Shown: positions 14,459-22,048 of the stretch, in pieces | Position numbering within the stretch: the first letter of the stretch is position 1 | How the letters are laid out: every line of letters begins with the position of its first letter | Assembly (NCBI GenBank): GCA_958407995.1 | Contig: CATYJU010000035.1 | Coordinates: 1-22,048, forward strand | Reading direction: 5' to 3' | DNA length: 22,048 bases | From: an uncultured Collinsella sp. | Lineage (GTDB): Bacteria > Actinomycetota > Coriobacteriia > Coriobacteriales > Coriobacteriaceae | Made by a program: the position numbers and the translations under genes | Notes under the pieces: generated by a model | What the model saw: the letters and a program-made list of their open reading frames with translations, nothing else | What the model was told of the DNA's origin: nothing | The model's database searches: none

Positions 14459-15613
14459 ATGCACGAGACAGAGATCAACAACTACCTTGCCGTCATTAAG
14501 GTGGTCGGCGTCGGCGGCGGCGGTACCAACGCGGTCAATCGAATGATCGAAGAGGGCATCCGCGGCGTCGAGTTTGTTGCCATCAACACCGATGCTCAGG
14601 CACTCGCGATCTCTGATGCCGATATCAAGGTGCACATCGGCACCGACCTTACCCGCGGCCTGGGCGCCGGCGCCAACCCCGAGGTTGGCCGCAAGGCTGC
14701 CGATGAGTCCCGCGACGACATTGCCGAGGCGCTTGCTGGTGCCGACATGGTGTTCATCACCTGCGGCGAGGGCGGTGGCACCGGTACCGGCGCTGCTCCC
14801 ATCGTTGCCGATATCGCGATGAACGAGGTCGGTGCACTGACCGTCGCCGTCGTGACCAAGCCCTTCACCTTCGAGGGCCGCAAGCGCAAGAAGAGCGCCG
14901 AGGAGGGCATTAAGACCCTCTCCGATTGCGTCGACACCATGATTGTCATCCCTAACGATAAGCTGCTCGACATCGCCGAGAAGAAGACCACCATGCTCGA
15001 GGCCTTCGCGATTGCTGATGGCGTCCTTTCCCAGGGCACCCAGGGCATCACCGACCTCATCACCGTCCCCGGTATCATCAACCTGGACTTCGCCGATGTT
15101 AAGACCATCATGAAGCAGGCCGGTACCGCCATGATGGGTATCGGTACCTCTTCTGGGGATACCCGTGCCGTCGACGCAGCCCAGCAGGCCATCTCCAGCC
15201 CGCTGCTCGAGAGCTCCATCGATGGTGCCACACGCGTGCTGCTCTCCATCGCCGGTTCCAAGGACCTGGGCATCCAGGAGATCAGCGACGCCGCCGACGT
15301 TGTCGCCAACGCCGTCGACCCCGAGGCCAACATCATCTTCGGTACCGTTGTCGACGAGTCCCTGGGCGATCAGGTGCGTATCACCGTCATCGCTACGGGC
15401 TTCTCCGACTCCAACGTCAACCGTCAGGACGAGCTCTTTGCTGCTCAGCAGTCTCAGAGCAAGGCCGCTGCCTCCGCTGAGCCGCAGCGCACCGCTCCGG
15501 CCACCAGCCCGGCTCAGGCCGCTCCGACCCGCAACGTCGGTGGCACCGAGCTTCCTAACTTCGGCAACGATCAGTTCGAGCTTCCCGACTTCCTGAAGCG
15601 CGGCAGCTTCTAA
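14459..15613 (+). CDS. ftsZ: Tubulin-like division GTPase FtsZ
   Basis: FtsZ polymerises with GTP into the cytokinetic ring. The 384-residue protein has the glycine-rich N-terminal loop GVGGGGTNAVNRM (17-29) and the tubulin signature GGGTGTG (105-111). The T7 loop is NLDFAD (208-213), whose acidic residues complete the GTPase site of the next subunit. A flexible Ala/Pro/Gln-rich linker (about 328-360) follows. The C-terminal peptide, FELPDFLKRGSF (373-384), is the usual SepF-type docking element. An extra ELPNF (364-368) sits ten residues before ELPDF (374-378). ATG 14459 is chosen for GGAGG (14448-14452) 6 nt upstream, over ATG 14429. A strong terminator follows. Confidence 0.98.
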   Translation: MHETEINNYLAVIKVVGVGGGGTNAVNRMIEEGIRGVEFVAINTDAQALAISDADIKVHIGTDLTRGLGAGANPEVGRKAADESRDDIAEALAGADMVFITCGEGGGTGTGAAPIVADIAMNEVGALTVAVVTKPFTFEGRKRKKSAEEGIKTLSDCVDTMIVIPNDKLLDIAEKKTTMLEAFAIADGVLSQGTQGITDLITVPGIINLDFADVKTIMKQAGTAMMGIGTSSGDTRAVDAAQQAISSPLLESSIDGATRVLLSIAGSKDLGIQEISDAADVVANAVDPEANIIFGTVVDESLGDQVRITVIATGFSDSNVNRQDELFAAQQSQSKAAASAEPQRTAPATSPAQAAPTRNVGGTELPNFGNDQFELPDFLKRGSF

Positions 15614-15637
15614 GTCGTTCTTTGCATTGTTGTGCAC

Positions 15638-15670
15638 AGGGGCGTGTCCGTATGGACGCGCCCTTTTTAT
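15638..15670 (+). terminator. Intrinsic terminator after ftsZ
   Basis: GGGCGTGTCC (15640-15649) pairs with GGACGCGCCC (15654-15663) across a 4-nt loop: ten pairs including one G-T, followed at once by TTTTT (15664-15668). This is a textbook rho-independent terminator about 25 nt after the ftsZ stop. It separates the dcw transcript from the pgeF-pst unit. Confidence 0.92.
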
Positions 15671-15700
15671 TTCGACTTTGTAAACTAGAACCTCCAATCT

Positions 15701-15718
15701 CTTTACGTTCCCTTTACG
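15701..15718 (+). promoter_or_regulatory. Candidate Pho-box-like direct repeat
   Basis: CTTTACG occurs at 15701-15707 and 15712-15718: two identical 7-mers separated by 4 nt, an 11-nt period. PhoB/PhoP regulators bind direct repeats with this 11-nt periodicity (7-bp units and 4-bp spacers in E. coli; TTnACA-type units in Bacillus). It lies about 100 bp upstream of pgeF-pstSCAB. The repeat sequence matches the E. coli consensus only in part and no -10 lies at the E. coli distance, so this is a candidate only. Confidence 0.4.
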
Positions 15719-15758
15719 ATTGCCTCCAGCGCAGCAGGTATCCTTTTAGAGAAGTATG

Positions 15759-15781
15759 ACAGCCGTATAAACGCTGGCTGT
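15759..15781 (+). promoter_or_regulatory. Candidate -10 element framed by an inverted repeat upstream of pgeF
   Basis: TATAAA at 15766-15771 is the best -10-like hexamer in this gap. It lies in the loop between ACAGCC (15759-15764) and GGCTGT (15776-15781), a perfect 6-bp inverted repeat. The -35 at 17 bp (CTTTTA, 15743-15748) is poor. This would suit an activator-dependent promoter or an operator covering the -10, but it rests on short matches. Confidence 0.35.
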
Positions 15782-15823
15782 AGCGGCGATGCCGCGGTAC
15801 TTGTGTTATTAGGAGGCTTTAGT

Positions 15824-16624
15824 ATGGCAGCACGTGCGGACAAAGTTTCGCGTGTCGACCATGATGGAGTTACGTTGGTGGAAGGCGCGACATCCGATGT
15901 TCGCTTTGCCTTCACCGAGCGCGCCGGTGGTGTTTCCGAAGATGCGTACTCCTCACTCAACTTGGGCTCGCATGTTGGCGATGATCCCTTTGCTGTTCAA
16001 GAAAATCGTCGTCGCGCGCTCGAGGCTATGGGTGCCGCCGAGTGCGAGCACAACCTGCTCGTTCCCAATCAGGTCCATGGTGACCATATCGTTGCGGTGA
16101 CCTCGAACGGCGCCGATGACCTTGAGGACGTCCGCGAGCAGATTGCCGAGGGCTGCGATGCCATCGTCTGTACGGCGCATAACGTACCCGTGCTGCTCTG
16201 CTTTGCCGACTGCGTTCCCGTGGTGCTGGTGGCCCCTGGCGGATTTGCCGTGGTGCACTCCGGTTGGAAGGGCACGATTGCACGCATTTCCGCCAAGGCG
16301 TGCCAGGCGCTTTGCGATGCTGCCGGTTGCGATGCGAGCGGCGTTTCCGCCTATATCGGCCCCCATATCTTGGGTGACGAATATGAGGTATCCCAGGAAC
16401 TCATGGATCGCTTTGCCGCCGAGTTCTCTTGCATCGATGCGAGTACCTCTCGCATGCTCGATCTTTCCGCTGCCATTCGCGAGGCGCTGGTAGATGTCGG
16501 TGTCGACGCGGATAATATCGTGGATACCCAGCTTTCGACCGTGCGTCAGAACGACCGCTTTTATTCCTACCGTAACGAGGGCGGCACCTGTGGGCGCCAT
16601 GCTGCGATCGGCGTGATGCTATGA
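15824..16624 (+). CDS. pgeF: PgeF/YlmD-family multicopper-oxidase-fold protein (purine nucleoside phosphorylase / peptidoglycan editing)
   Basis: This family (YfiH, YlmD, human LACC1/FAMIN) was once called laccase-like. Members have zinc-dependent purine nucleoside phosphorylase and adenosine deaminase activity, and E. coli PgeF prevents L-Ser misincorporation into UDP-MurNAc peptides. The 266-residue product shows SSLNLGSHVGDD, the metal-site motifs NQVHGDHI, CFADCVPVVL and HSGWKGT, and a C-terminal YRNEGGTCGR, all typical. Which activity dominates here is unknown. ATG 15824 has AGGAGG (15811-15816) 7 nt upstream, one of the best ribosome sites in the window. Its stop overlaps the pstS start (ATGA), so it is the first gene of the phosphate operon. 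Confidence 0.92.
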   Translation: MAARADKVSRVDHDGVTLVEGATSDVRFAFTERAGGVSEDAYSSLNLGSHVGDDPFAVQENRRRALEAMGAAECEHNLLVPNQVHGDHIVAVTSNGADDLEDVREQIAEGCDAIVCTAHNVPVLLCFADCVPVVLVAPGGFAVVHSGWKGTIARISAKACQALCDAAGCDASGVSAYIGPHILGDEYEVSQELMDRFAAEFSCIDASTSRMLDLSAAIREALVDVGVDADNIVDTQLSTVRQNDRFYSYRNEGGTCGRHAAIGVML

Positions 16625-17457
16625 GAAAGATCGTATCGGTCCTGAGCGCCGCTGTGCTTACGCTTACGCTGTGCGCCTGTTCTTCGGGATCTTCTACCTC
16701 TTCCATTACCGTCGCTGGCTCCACGACCTGCCTTCCTATCGCCGAGATTGCGGCCGAGGGCTTTAAGGAGGAGACCGGCATCGACGTGCTCGTTTCCGGT
16801 TTGGGTTCTTCTGCTGGCATCGAGGCCGTCAGCGCCGGCACGGCCGATATCGCCAGCTCCTCCCGTGGACTCAATGCCGACGAACAGGATCTGGGCCTGA
16901 CTCCCATCGTCATTGCCCACGACGGTATCGCGGTCATCGTGAACGACGATAACCCGGTCGATAACCTCTCGACCGAGCAGCTCCGCGATATTTACGCCGG
17001 CAAGATCACCAACTGGAAAGAAGTCGGTGGCGAGGACCTGAGGATTCAGGTTATCAACCGAGATGAGGCGTCCGGCACGCGTGAGGCCTTCCGTACCATC
17101 GTGATGGACGGCACGCCGTTCGATCGCCGCTCGGCCGTTCTTTCGGGCACGGGCCAGGTGCGCGACGTGGTATCTCGTTCGCGCGGTGCCATTGGCTACA
17201 TTTCGCTGGGCTTCGTCGATAGCCTCAACGCCAAGACCTCGGTCAGGGCCGTCTCGGTCAATCATGTTGAGGCGTCCGAGAAGACGGTCGCGAGCGGCGG
17301 CTATCCCATCTCGCGCGACCTTTACTTCTTTGTGAAGGGTGCTCCTTCGCAGCAGGCGCAGGATTACATCGACTATGTGACGTCCGAAAAGATGGACAAG
17401 CAGATTCGCGAGGCGGGCTTTATTCCCGTCACCAACGACGAGAAGGGGAGTGAGTAG
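16621..17457 (+). CDS. pstS: Phosphate-binding lipoprotein PstS
   Basis: PstS captures inorganic phosphate outside the membrane and hands it to PstCA. The 278-residue precursor begins with a signal peptide ending in a lipobox-like LCAC, with Cys20 as the likely lipidated residue, as expected in a Gram-positive cell. Phosphate-binding loops are visible: AGSTT (32-36), SSSRG (79-83) and RDEASGTREAF (147-157), then GAIGYISLGF. It starts inside the pgeF stop codon region (4-nt overlap), implying translational coupling; pstC follows after 1 nt. Other substrate-binding proteins of this fold bind tungstate or molybdate, but the loops and the pstCAB context support phosphate. Confidence 0.94.
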   Translation: MRKIVSVLSAAVLTLTLCACSSGSSTSSITVAGSTTCLPIAEIAAEGFKEETGIDVLVSGLGSSAGIEAVSAGTADIASSSRGLNADEQDLGLTPIVIAHDGIAVIVNDDNPVDNLSTEQLRDIYAGKITNWKEVGGEDLRIQVINRDEASGTREAFRTIVMDGTPFDRRSAVLSGTGQVRDVVSRSRGAIGYISLGFVDSLNAKTSVRAVSVNHVEASEKTVASGGYPISRDLYFFVKGAPSQQAQDYIDYVTSEKMDKQIREAGFIPVTNDEKGSE

Positions 17458-17458
17458 C

Positions 17459-18385
17459 ATGGAAGCACAGGAAAACTCCCAGACTGAGCAGAATGCTCAG
17501 GCACCCAAGAAGCGCGAGCTGGCGCTCGTATCGCGCAGTACCTATATCAAGGAGAAGGCGCTGCAGTGGATCTTCTTTGCCTGCGCGTTCTTGGCGGTCG
17601 TTACCGTCATCCTGATTTTTGTTTTTACCACATACTCGGCGCTGCCCGTCTTTACCGACATCGGTCTGGCGGACTTCTTTAGCTTTACGTGGGCGCCCTC
17701 TGAGGGCCACTACGGCATCATGTCGCTGCTTGCCGGCTCAGGTCTGGTGACCGTCGGTGCGCTCGCCATGGGCGTGCCGCTAGGTGTGGGCACGGCCGTG
17801 TACCTGGTCGAGATCGCCGGCAAGCGCGTGCGCAAGCTTATCAGCCCCGCCGTTGACCTGTTGGCCGGCATCCCTTCTATCATCTATGGCTTCTTTGGAA
17901 TGATCATCATCCGTCCGTTTATCGCGCAACTGACCGGTGGTCTTGGTTTTGGTGCGCTGACGGCGTGGTTCGTGCTTGCCATCATGATCGTTCCTACCAT
18001 CACCACACTCACCATCGATGCCCTCAATTCCATTCCCATGGGCATTCGCGAGGCATCGTATGCCATGGGCGCCACCAAGTGGCAGACCATCTATAAGGTC
18101 GTGCTACCTGCCGCTAAGCTGGGTATCGTGGATGCCATCGTGCTGGGTATGGGCCGTGCCATCGGAGAGACCATGGCCGTGCTCATGGTCGTGGGTAATG
18201 CCCCGGTTATTCCCGACAGCATTGCGAGCCCTATCTCGACGCTCACGAGCCAGATCGCACTCGACATGAGCTATTCCTCGGGTCTGCACCGCTCGGCGCT
18301 GTTCGGCATGGGCGTGGTCCTGTTTATCATCTCCGCCACGCTGGTGGGCATCGTCCGTCTGATTTCCAAGAAGAAGAGGGGGTAG
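17459..18385 (+). CDS. pstC: Phosphate ABC transporter permease PstC
   Basis: PstC is one of two permeases of the high-affinity phosphate importer. The 308-residue protein has a hydrophilic N-terminus (about 1-33, Gln/Glu-rich), six predicted membrane segments and the cytoplasmic EAA loop EASYAMGATKWQTIYKVVLP that contacts PstB, followed by GMGRAIGETMAVLMVVGNA, a Pst-permease signature. ATG 17459 is chosen because AAGGGGAG (17443-17450) lies 8 nt upstream; GTG 17450 is in frame but has no such spacing. It begins 1 nt after pstS and ends 3 nt before pstA. Confidence 0.95.
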   Translation: MEAQENSQTEQNAQAPKKRELALVSRSTYIKEKALQWIFFACAFLAVVTVILIFVFTTYSALPVFTDIGLADFFSFTWAPSEGHYGIMSLLAGSGLVTVGALAMGVPLGVGTAVYLVEIAGKRVRKLISPAVDLLAGIPSIIYGFFGMIIIRPFIAQLTGGLGFGALTAWFVLAIMIVPTITTLTIDALNSIPMGIREASYAMGATKWQTIYKVVLPAAKLGIVDAIVLGMGRAIGETMAVLMVVGNAPVIPDSIASPISTLTSQIALDMSYSSGLHRSALFGMGVVLFIISATLVGIVRLISKKKRG

Positions 18386-18388
18386 GCT

Positions 18389-19294
18389 ATGTCCGATTCC
18401 GTTGACACGACGGTCGATACGACCTCGTCGCGCGAGCGCATCAAGCGTGCCCTTTTCCACGGCAAGAAGGGCCGCATCAACAAGGACCTGTCCAACAAGA
18501 TCATGCTTGGCGTGTTCCGTGCCGCGGCATACATCACCACGCTGGTGCTGGTCGCTATCATCGCCTACGTGGTCATTAACGGCCTGCCGCATATCTCACT
18601 CGACTTTATCTTCGGTTGGCCCCAGGGCGTCAACGCCGAGGGCGGAATTTGGCCCACAATCGTCTCGACCGTCTATGTGACGGCACTCGCCATGCTTATC
18701 TGCACGCCGATCGCTGTGCTGGCAGCCGTCTATCTGGCCGAGTACGCCAAGCAGGGCAAGGTCGTCGAGCTCATTCGCTACGCTGCTGACGCTTTGGCCT
18801 CGGTGCCCTCCATCGTTATGGGCCTGTTTGGCTACGCCTTGTTTGTCGAGGCTATGGGTCTGGGCCTTTCGATGGTCTCGGCCGCCCTGGCACTCGCGCT
18901 CTTGATGCTTCCCATCGTCATGCGCACCACCGAAGAGGCCATTCGCGCCGTTCCGCGCTATATCCGGTGGGGTGCGTACGGCCTGGGCGCCACCAAGTGG
19001 CAGGTCGTCTCCAAGATCGTGCTTCCTTCTGCCTTTGGCCGTATTGCCACGGGTATCGTCCTCGCCATCGGCCGTGCCATTGGCGAGACCGCGGTGGTGC
19101 TCTACACCATGGGCCAGGCCATCAATCTACCTATTTCGCCGCTCGATTCCGGCCGCCCCATGACGGTTCACCTGTACCTGCTTGCCAACGACGGCATCAA
19201 CATGAACGCAGCCTATGGCACCGCGCTCTTGCTGATGGTGATCATTCTGGCCTTCAACCTGTTTGCGCGCTTCCTGTCGCGCAAGCGTCGCTAG
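18389..19294 (+). CDS. pstA: Phosphate ABC transporter permease PstA
   Basis: PstA pairs with PstC to form the phosphate channel. The 301-residue protein has a charged N-terminus of about 45 residues and then six likely membrane segments. Its EAA-type loop contains YGLGATKWQVVSKIVLP and is followed by LAIGRAIGETAVVLYTMG, matching the equivalent PstC segment and confirming the pair. It is assigned as PstA rather than PstC by order and by the later segment typical of PstA (LPISPLDSGRPMTVHLY). GAGGGGG at 18376-18382 precedes the ATG by 6 nt. Confidence 0.95.
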   Translation: MSDSVDTTVDTTSSRERIKRALFHGKKGRINKDLSNKIMLGVFRAAAYITTLVLVAIIAYVVINGLPHISLDFIFGWPQGVNAEGGIWPTIVSTVYVTALAMLICTPIAVLAAVYLAEYAKQGKVVELIRYAADALASVPSIVMGLFGYALFVEAMGLGLSMVSAALALALLMLPIVMRTTEEAIRAVPRYIRWGAYGLGATKWQVVSKIVLPSAFGRIATGIVLAIGRAIGETAVVLYTMGQAINLPISPLDSGRPMTVHLYLLANDGINMNAAYGTALLLMVIILAFNLFARFLSRKRR

Positions 19295-19306
19295 TTAAGG
19301 AGTCCC

Positions 19307-20110
<804 letters not shown>

Positions 20111-20161
20111 TCGGTGCGACTAGTCCCAAGCCGATCGGATCTGGTCCGGTGCGTATTCACT

Positions 20162-20182
20162 GTGCGGGCGGCATGACCGCAC
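20162..20182 (+). other. Possible hairpin between pstB and phoU
   Basis: GTGCGG (20162-20167) and CCGCAC (20177-20182) pair perfectly around 9 nt, 20 nt before phoU. GATCGG (20109-20114) and CCGATC (20131-20136) form another 6-bp pair across the pstB stop. There is no T-run, so termination is unlikely. RNA processing or stabilisation that lets phoU be expressed at a different level is possible, but short GC-rich pairs also arise by chance. Confidence 0.3.
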
Positions 20183-20202
20183 CCAACTGATTGGAGTGAA
20201 CC

Positions 20203-21060
20203 ATGCGCAAACTGTTTTCCCGTCAGCTCATCGAGGCCCGTCACGAGATGCTGAGCATCTACGAGGCCGTCGATCTGGCCCTCCACGATGCCGTGAAGGC
20301 CTATGTGACCGACGACCGCAAGCTCGCCACCAAGACCAAGAAGCGCACGCTTTCGATTGACGCACGCTGCGCCAACCTGGAGGCCGTCTGCTACAACCTG
20401 ATTGCCACGCAGTCACCGGTCGCCTCCGACTTCCGCTTGCTGCAGACGATCATCTACGTCGACTTTAACCTGCAGCGCATGACCGATAAGGTTCGCCAGA
20501 TTTGCCGCGCCACGCGTCATATGATCAAGGCCGACATCTCGCTGCCCAAGGAGCTTGTCGGCACGGTCGAGGCCGAGGCTGAGGCCGTCTACCAGGTGCT
20601 GGGCTCTTCGCTTTCTGCGCTCGTCACCAACGACATGTCCATCATCTGCAACTTGGCCGTCGAGGACGAGCCAGTGCGCGCCGCCTACGAGAAGTTCTTC
20701 CGCACCTTTAACCGCATGGACACGGGCGATTTTATGGACGACGACAGCAACTATGACGACCTGCGCCGCGCCATCATGGTATCGCGCTATCTCGATCGCA
20801 TCGCCTCGATTTCCATCGATGCCGCCTGCCGTCTGACCTTCCTGTTGACCGGACAGCGTATGACTGCCGGTGATATCGCCTGCACTGATGAGGATGAGCT
20901 CGAGAGCATGCGCGTGCCTTCGGGCGAGGGTGTTATCATGAGGCCCGCCGTCGACGCTCGCTACGTTGCCAAGGTGCCCACTAACGAGGTCAGCGAGGGT
21001 CTTCGCTACCTGCTCGATCATCTTGAGGACGAGGACGATGGCGAGGACGACGAGGAGTAA
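20203..21060 (+). CDS. phoU: Phosphate signalling protein PhoU, with acidic C-terminal extension
   Basis: PhoU is a helical metal-binding protein linking the Pst transporter to the phosphate two-component system and limiting uptake when phosphate is plentiful. The first roughly 219 residues match a two-domain PhoU: HEMLSIYEAVDLALHDAV with TKKRTLSIDARCANLEAVC in the first half, VASDFRLLQTIIYVDFNLQR, and DDLRRAIMVSRYLDRIASIS in the second. After residue 220 comes a further 66-residue region ending in a strongly acidic run (LEDEDDGEDDEE). This makes 285 residues against roughly 215-240 for common PhoU. GGAG (20193-20196) is 6 nt before the ATG. No phoR/phoB-type genes lie in the window. Confidence 0.92.
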   Translation: MRKLFSRQLIEARHEMLSIYEAVDLALHDAVKAYVTDDRKLATKTKKRTLSIDARCANLEAVCYNLIATQSPVASDFRLLQTIIYVDFNLQRMTDKVRQICRATRHMIKADISLPKELVGTVEAEAEAVYQVLGSSLSALVTNDMSIICNLAVEDEPVRAAYEKFFRTFNRMDTGDFMDDDSNYDDLRRAIMVSRYLDRIASISIDAACRLTFLLTGQRMTAGDIACTDEDELESMRVPSGEGVIMRPAVDARYVAKVPTNEVSEGLRYLLDHLEDEDDGEDDEE

Positions 21061-21097
21061 GTAATTCCGTTCGTCGAAAGATTGTAAATACCTAAGT

Positions 21098-21129
21098 GAG
21101 CGCGGCCTTGCACATGCGGGGCCGCGCTC
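21098..21129 (+). terminator. GC-rich hairpin after phoU, weak terminator
   Basis: GAGCGCGGCC (21098-21107) pairs perfectly with GGCCGCGCTC (21120-21129) around a 12-nt loop, 37 nt after the phoU stop. Only TCTTGCG follows, with no T-run, so it is not a standard intrinsic terminator. It could stop transcription with Rho's help, or act as a stabilising 3' stem while allowing read-through to yggS. Confidence 0.45.
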
Positions 21130-21179
21130 TTGCGATAGCATGGGACTACTTGTTTGGCTGTCAGCGGAGGCGATTGGCA

Positions 21180-21917
21180 ATGGATAACTATTTGGACTTG
21201 ATGCGCGCTCGCCGCGAGCAGATTCTGGAACGTTTTTATGCGGCGCTCGATCGCGCAGGCCGTCCCCACGACGCCGCGCGCCTCATTGCCGTGTCCAAGA
21301 CCGTTGGTGTCGATGAGACCGTTGCCGCCATCCAGGCGGGGTATCGCCATTTTGCTGAGAATCGCCCGCAGGAGCTGGTTCGCAAGCTCACGGGTCTGGC
21401 GGAGCATCCGGAGCTGCCCGAGGTGCGCTTCGATATGATCGGCAACCTGCAGACCAATAAGATCAATGCGGTGCTGGGCTCAGCCGAGCTGATTCACTCG
21501 GTGGGTTCGCTGCATCTGGCGCAGGCGATCTCGAGCCGTGCTGTTCGCAAGATTGAGGCAGGCGAGCTCGTCGGCCCCCAGCGTGTGCTCATTGAGGTCA
21601 ATGTGAGTGGTGAGGAGTCGAAGGGAGGCTTTTCACCCGATGAGATTCGCGCCGCCGCGGGTGAGCTTGCAGAACTTGAGGGAATTTGCGTACAGGGGCT
21701 TATGACTATGGCGCCCCGGGGGAATAAGGATGTGGCACGCCGCACCTTTGCGGGGCTTCGTGAGCTGAGGGATGAGCTGGAGGCGGCGCATCCCGATTTG
21801 AACCTGCCTGAGCTTTCCTGCGGTATGAGCGAGGACTTTGAGTCTGCCCTTGAGGAGGGCTCTACGCTCGTTCGCCTGGGCAGGGTAGTATTTAGCCCGG
21901 AGTTTGCAGTAAAATAA
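21180..21917 (+). CDS. yggS: PLP-binding protein YggS/YlmE (PLPBP family)
   Basis: This family holds pyridoxal 5'-phosphate without a known enzymatic reaction and affects vitamin B6 and amino-acid homeostasis. In Gram-positive genomes it usually lies just before sepF. The 245-residue protein shows IAVSKTV with the PLP lysine at residue 40, HFAENRPQE, HMIGN-like DMIGNLQTNK, IEVNVSGEESKGG, GLMTMAP and LSCGMSEDFESALEEGSTLVRLG, all typical. The usual FGEN reads FAEN. ATG 21180 has GGAGG (21166-21170) 9 nt upstream; an upstream GTG at 21096 falls in the hairpin and is unlikely. Confidence 0.94.
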   Translation: MDNYLDLMRARREQILERFYAALDRAGRPHDAARLIAVSKTVGVDETVAAIQAGYRHFAENRPQELVRKLTGLAEHPELPEVRFDMIGNLQTNKINAVLGSAELIHSVGSLHLAQAISSRAVRKIEAGELVGPQRVLIEVNVSGEESKGGFSPDEIRAAAGELAELEGICVQGLMTMAPRGNKDVARRTFAGLRELRDELEAAHPDLNLPELSCGMSEDFESALEEGSTLVRLGRVVFSPEFAVK

Positions 21918-21977
21918 GGCTCTGAAGTGCGCACTGATTATCGGGGCGCCTGCGCTAAACCGCGAGAGGACACAACC

Positions 21978-22048
21978 ATGGGCTTCCTTGACGAGATTAA
22001 AAATAAGATGCACCTGGGCGGCCAGCAGGGTTACGACCAGGGTTATGG
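21978..22048 (+). CDS. sepF: SepF-like FtsZ membrane anchor, N-terminal fragment
   Basis: Only about 23 codons are present before the window ends. The start MGFLDEIKNKM is the short amphipathic membrane-binding helix typical of SepF (MGFLDKIKN-like), followed by a Gly/Gln/Tyr-rich stretch with GYDQGY. Position right after yggS supports SepF (ylmE-ylmF order). In organisms without FtsA, SepF is the usual FtsZ membrane tether. AGAGGA (21965-21970) lies 7 nt before the ATG. The diagnostic C-terminal domain is outside the window. Confidence 0.75.
   Translation, partial: MGFLDEIKNKMHLGGQQGYDQGY

Noticed and set aside
14756..14791. Glu instead of Met before the FtsZ GGGTGTG signature
   Set aside because: The GEGGGTGTG form is normal in actinobacterial FtsZ.
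14237..15697. Long minus-strand open frame over ftsZ (about 486 codons)
   Set aside because: Gly/Asp/His-rich composition, complementary to the FtsZ codons and running through the terminator; not a gene.

Overview
The window is GC-rich, and nearly every gene lies on the + strand. It carries a division and cell-wall (dcw) cluster followed by a phosphate-uptake operon. The dcw cluster has no ftsA, ftsQ is followed directly by ftsZ, and YggS/SepF genes lie downstream. This is a Gram-positive, Actinomycetota-like arrangement. Together with codon bias and protein character it suggests the class Coriobacteriia, probably Collinsella or a close relative. That placement is inference from memory; no marker such as rRNA is present.

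Layout. Bases 1-122 hold a well-formed promoter with MraZ-type repeats and two matched palindromes. From 123 to 15613 the order is mraZ, rsmH, ftsL, ftsI, murF, mraY, murD, ftsW, murG, murC, murB, ftsQ, ftsZ. Most junctions are tight or overlapping. The looser ones are ftsI-murF (127 bp), murG-murC (97 bp) and ftsQ-ftsZ (199 bp, AT-rich, a likely secondary promoter region). murE, which normally lies between ftsI and murF, is absent, as are ddl and ftsA. A strong intrinsic terminator follows ftsZ.

From 15671 a second unit starts: pgeF (ylmD family) overlaps pstS by an ATGA junction, followed by pstC, pstA, pstB and phoU. A candidate Pho-box direct repeat lies upstream of pgeF. After a GC-rich hairpin come yggS (ylmE family) and the first codons of sepF (ylmF). 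In many Gram-positive genomes ylmD-ylmE-sepF run together after ftsZ, so the phosphate operon appears to sit inside that block.

How the genes work together. MurC, MurD, MurF and MurB build the UDP-MurNAc peptide (MurE must come from elsewhere). MraY and MurG make lipid I and lipid II. FtsW and FtsI polymerise and cross-link it at the septum under FtsQ/FtsL control on an FtsZ ring, tethered by SepF. PstSCAB imports phosphate and PhoU reports on it.

The window is largely a conserved housekeeping region and I do not see a clearly new system. The points most worth checking are the mraZ operator architecture, the pgeF-pst fusion with its Pho-box-like repeat, active-site deviations in MraY and MurF beside the missing murE, and repeated short motifs in the tails of FtsW, FtsI and FtsZ.
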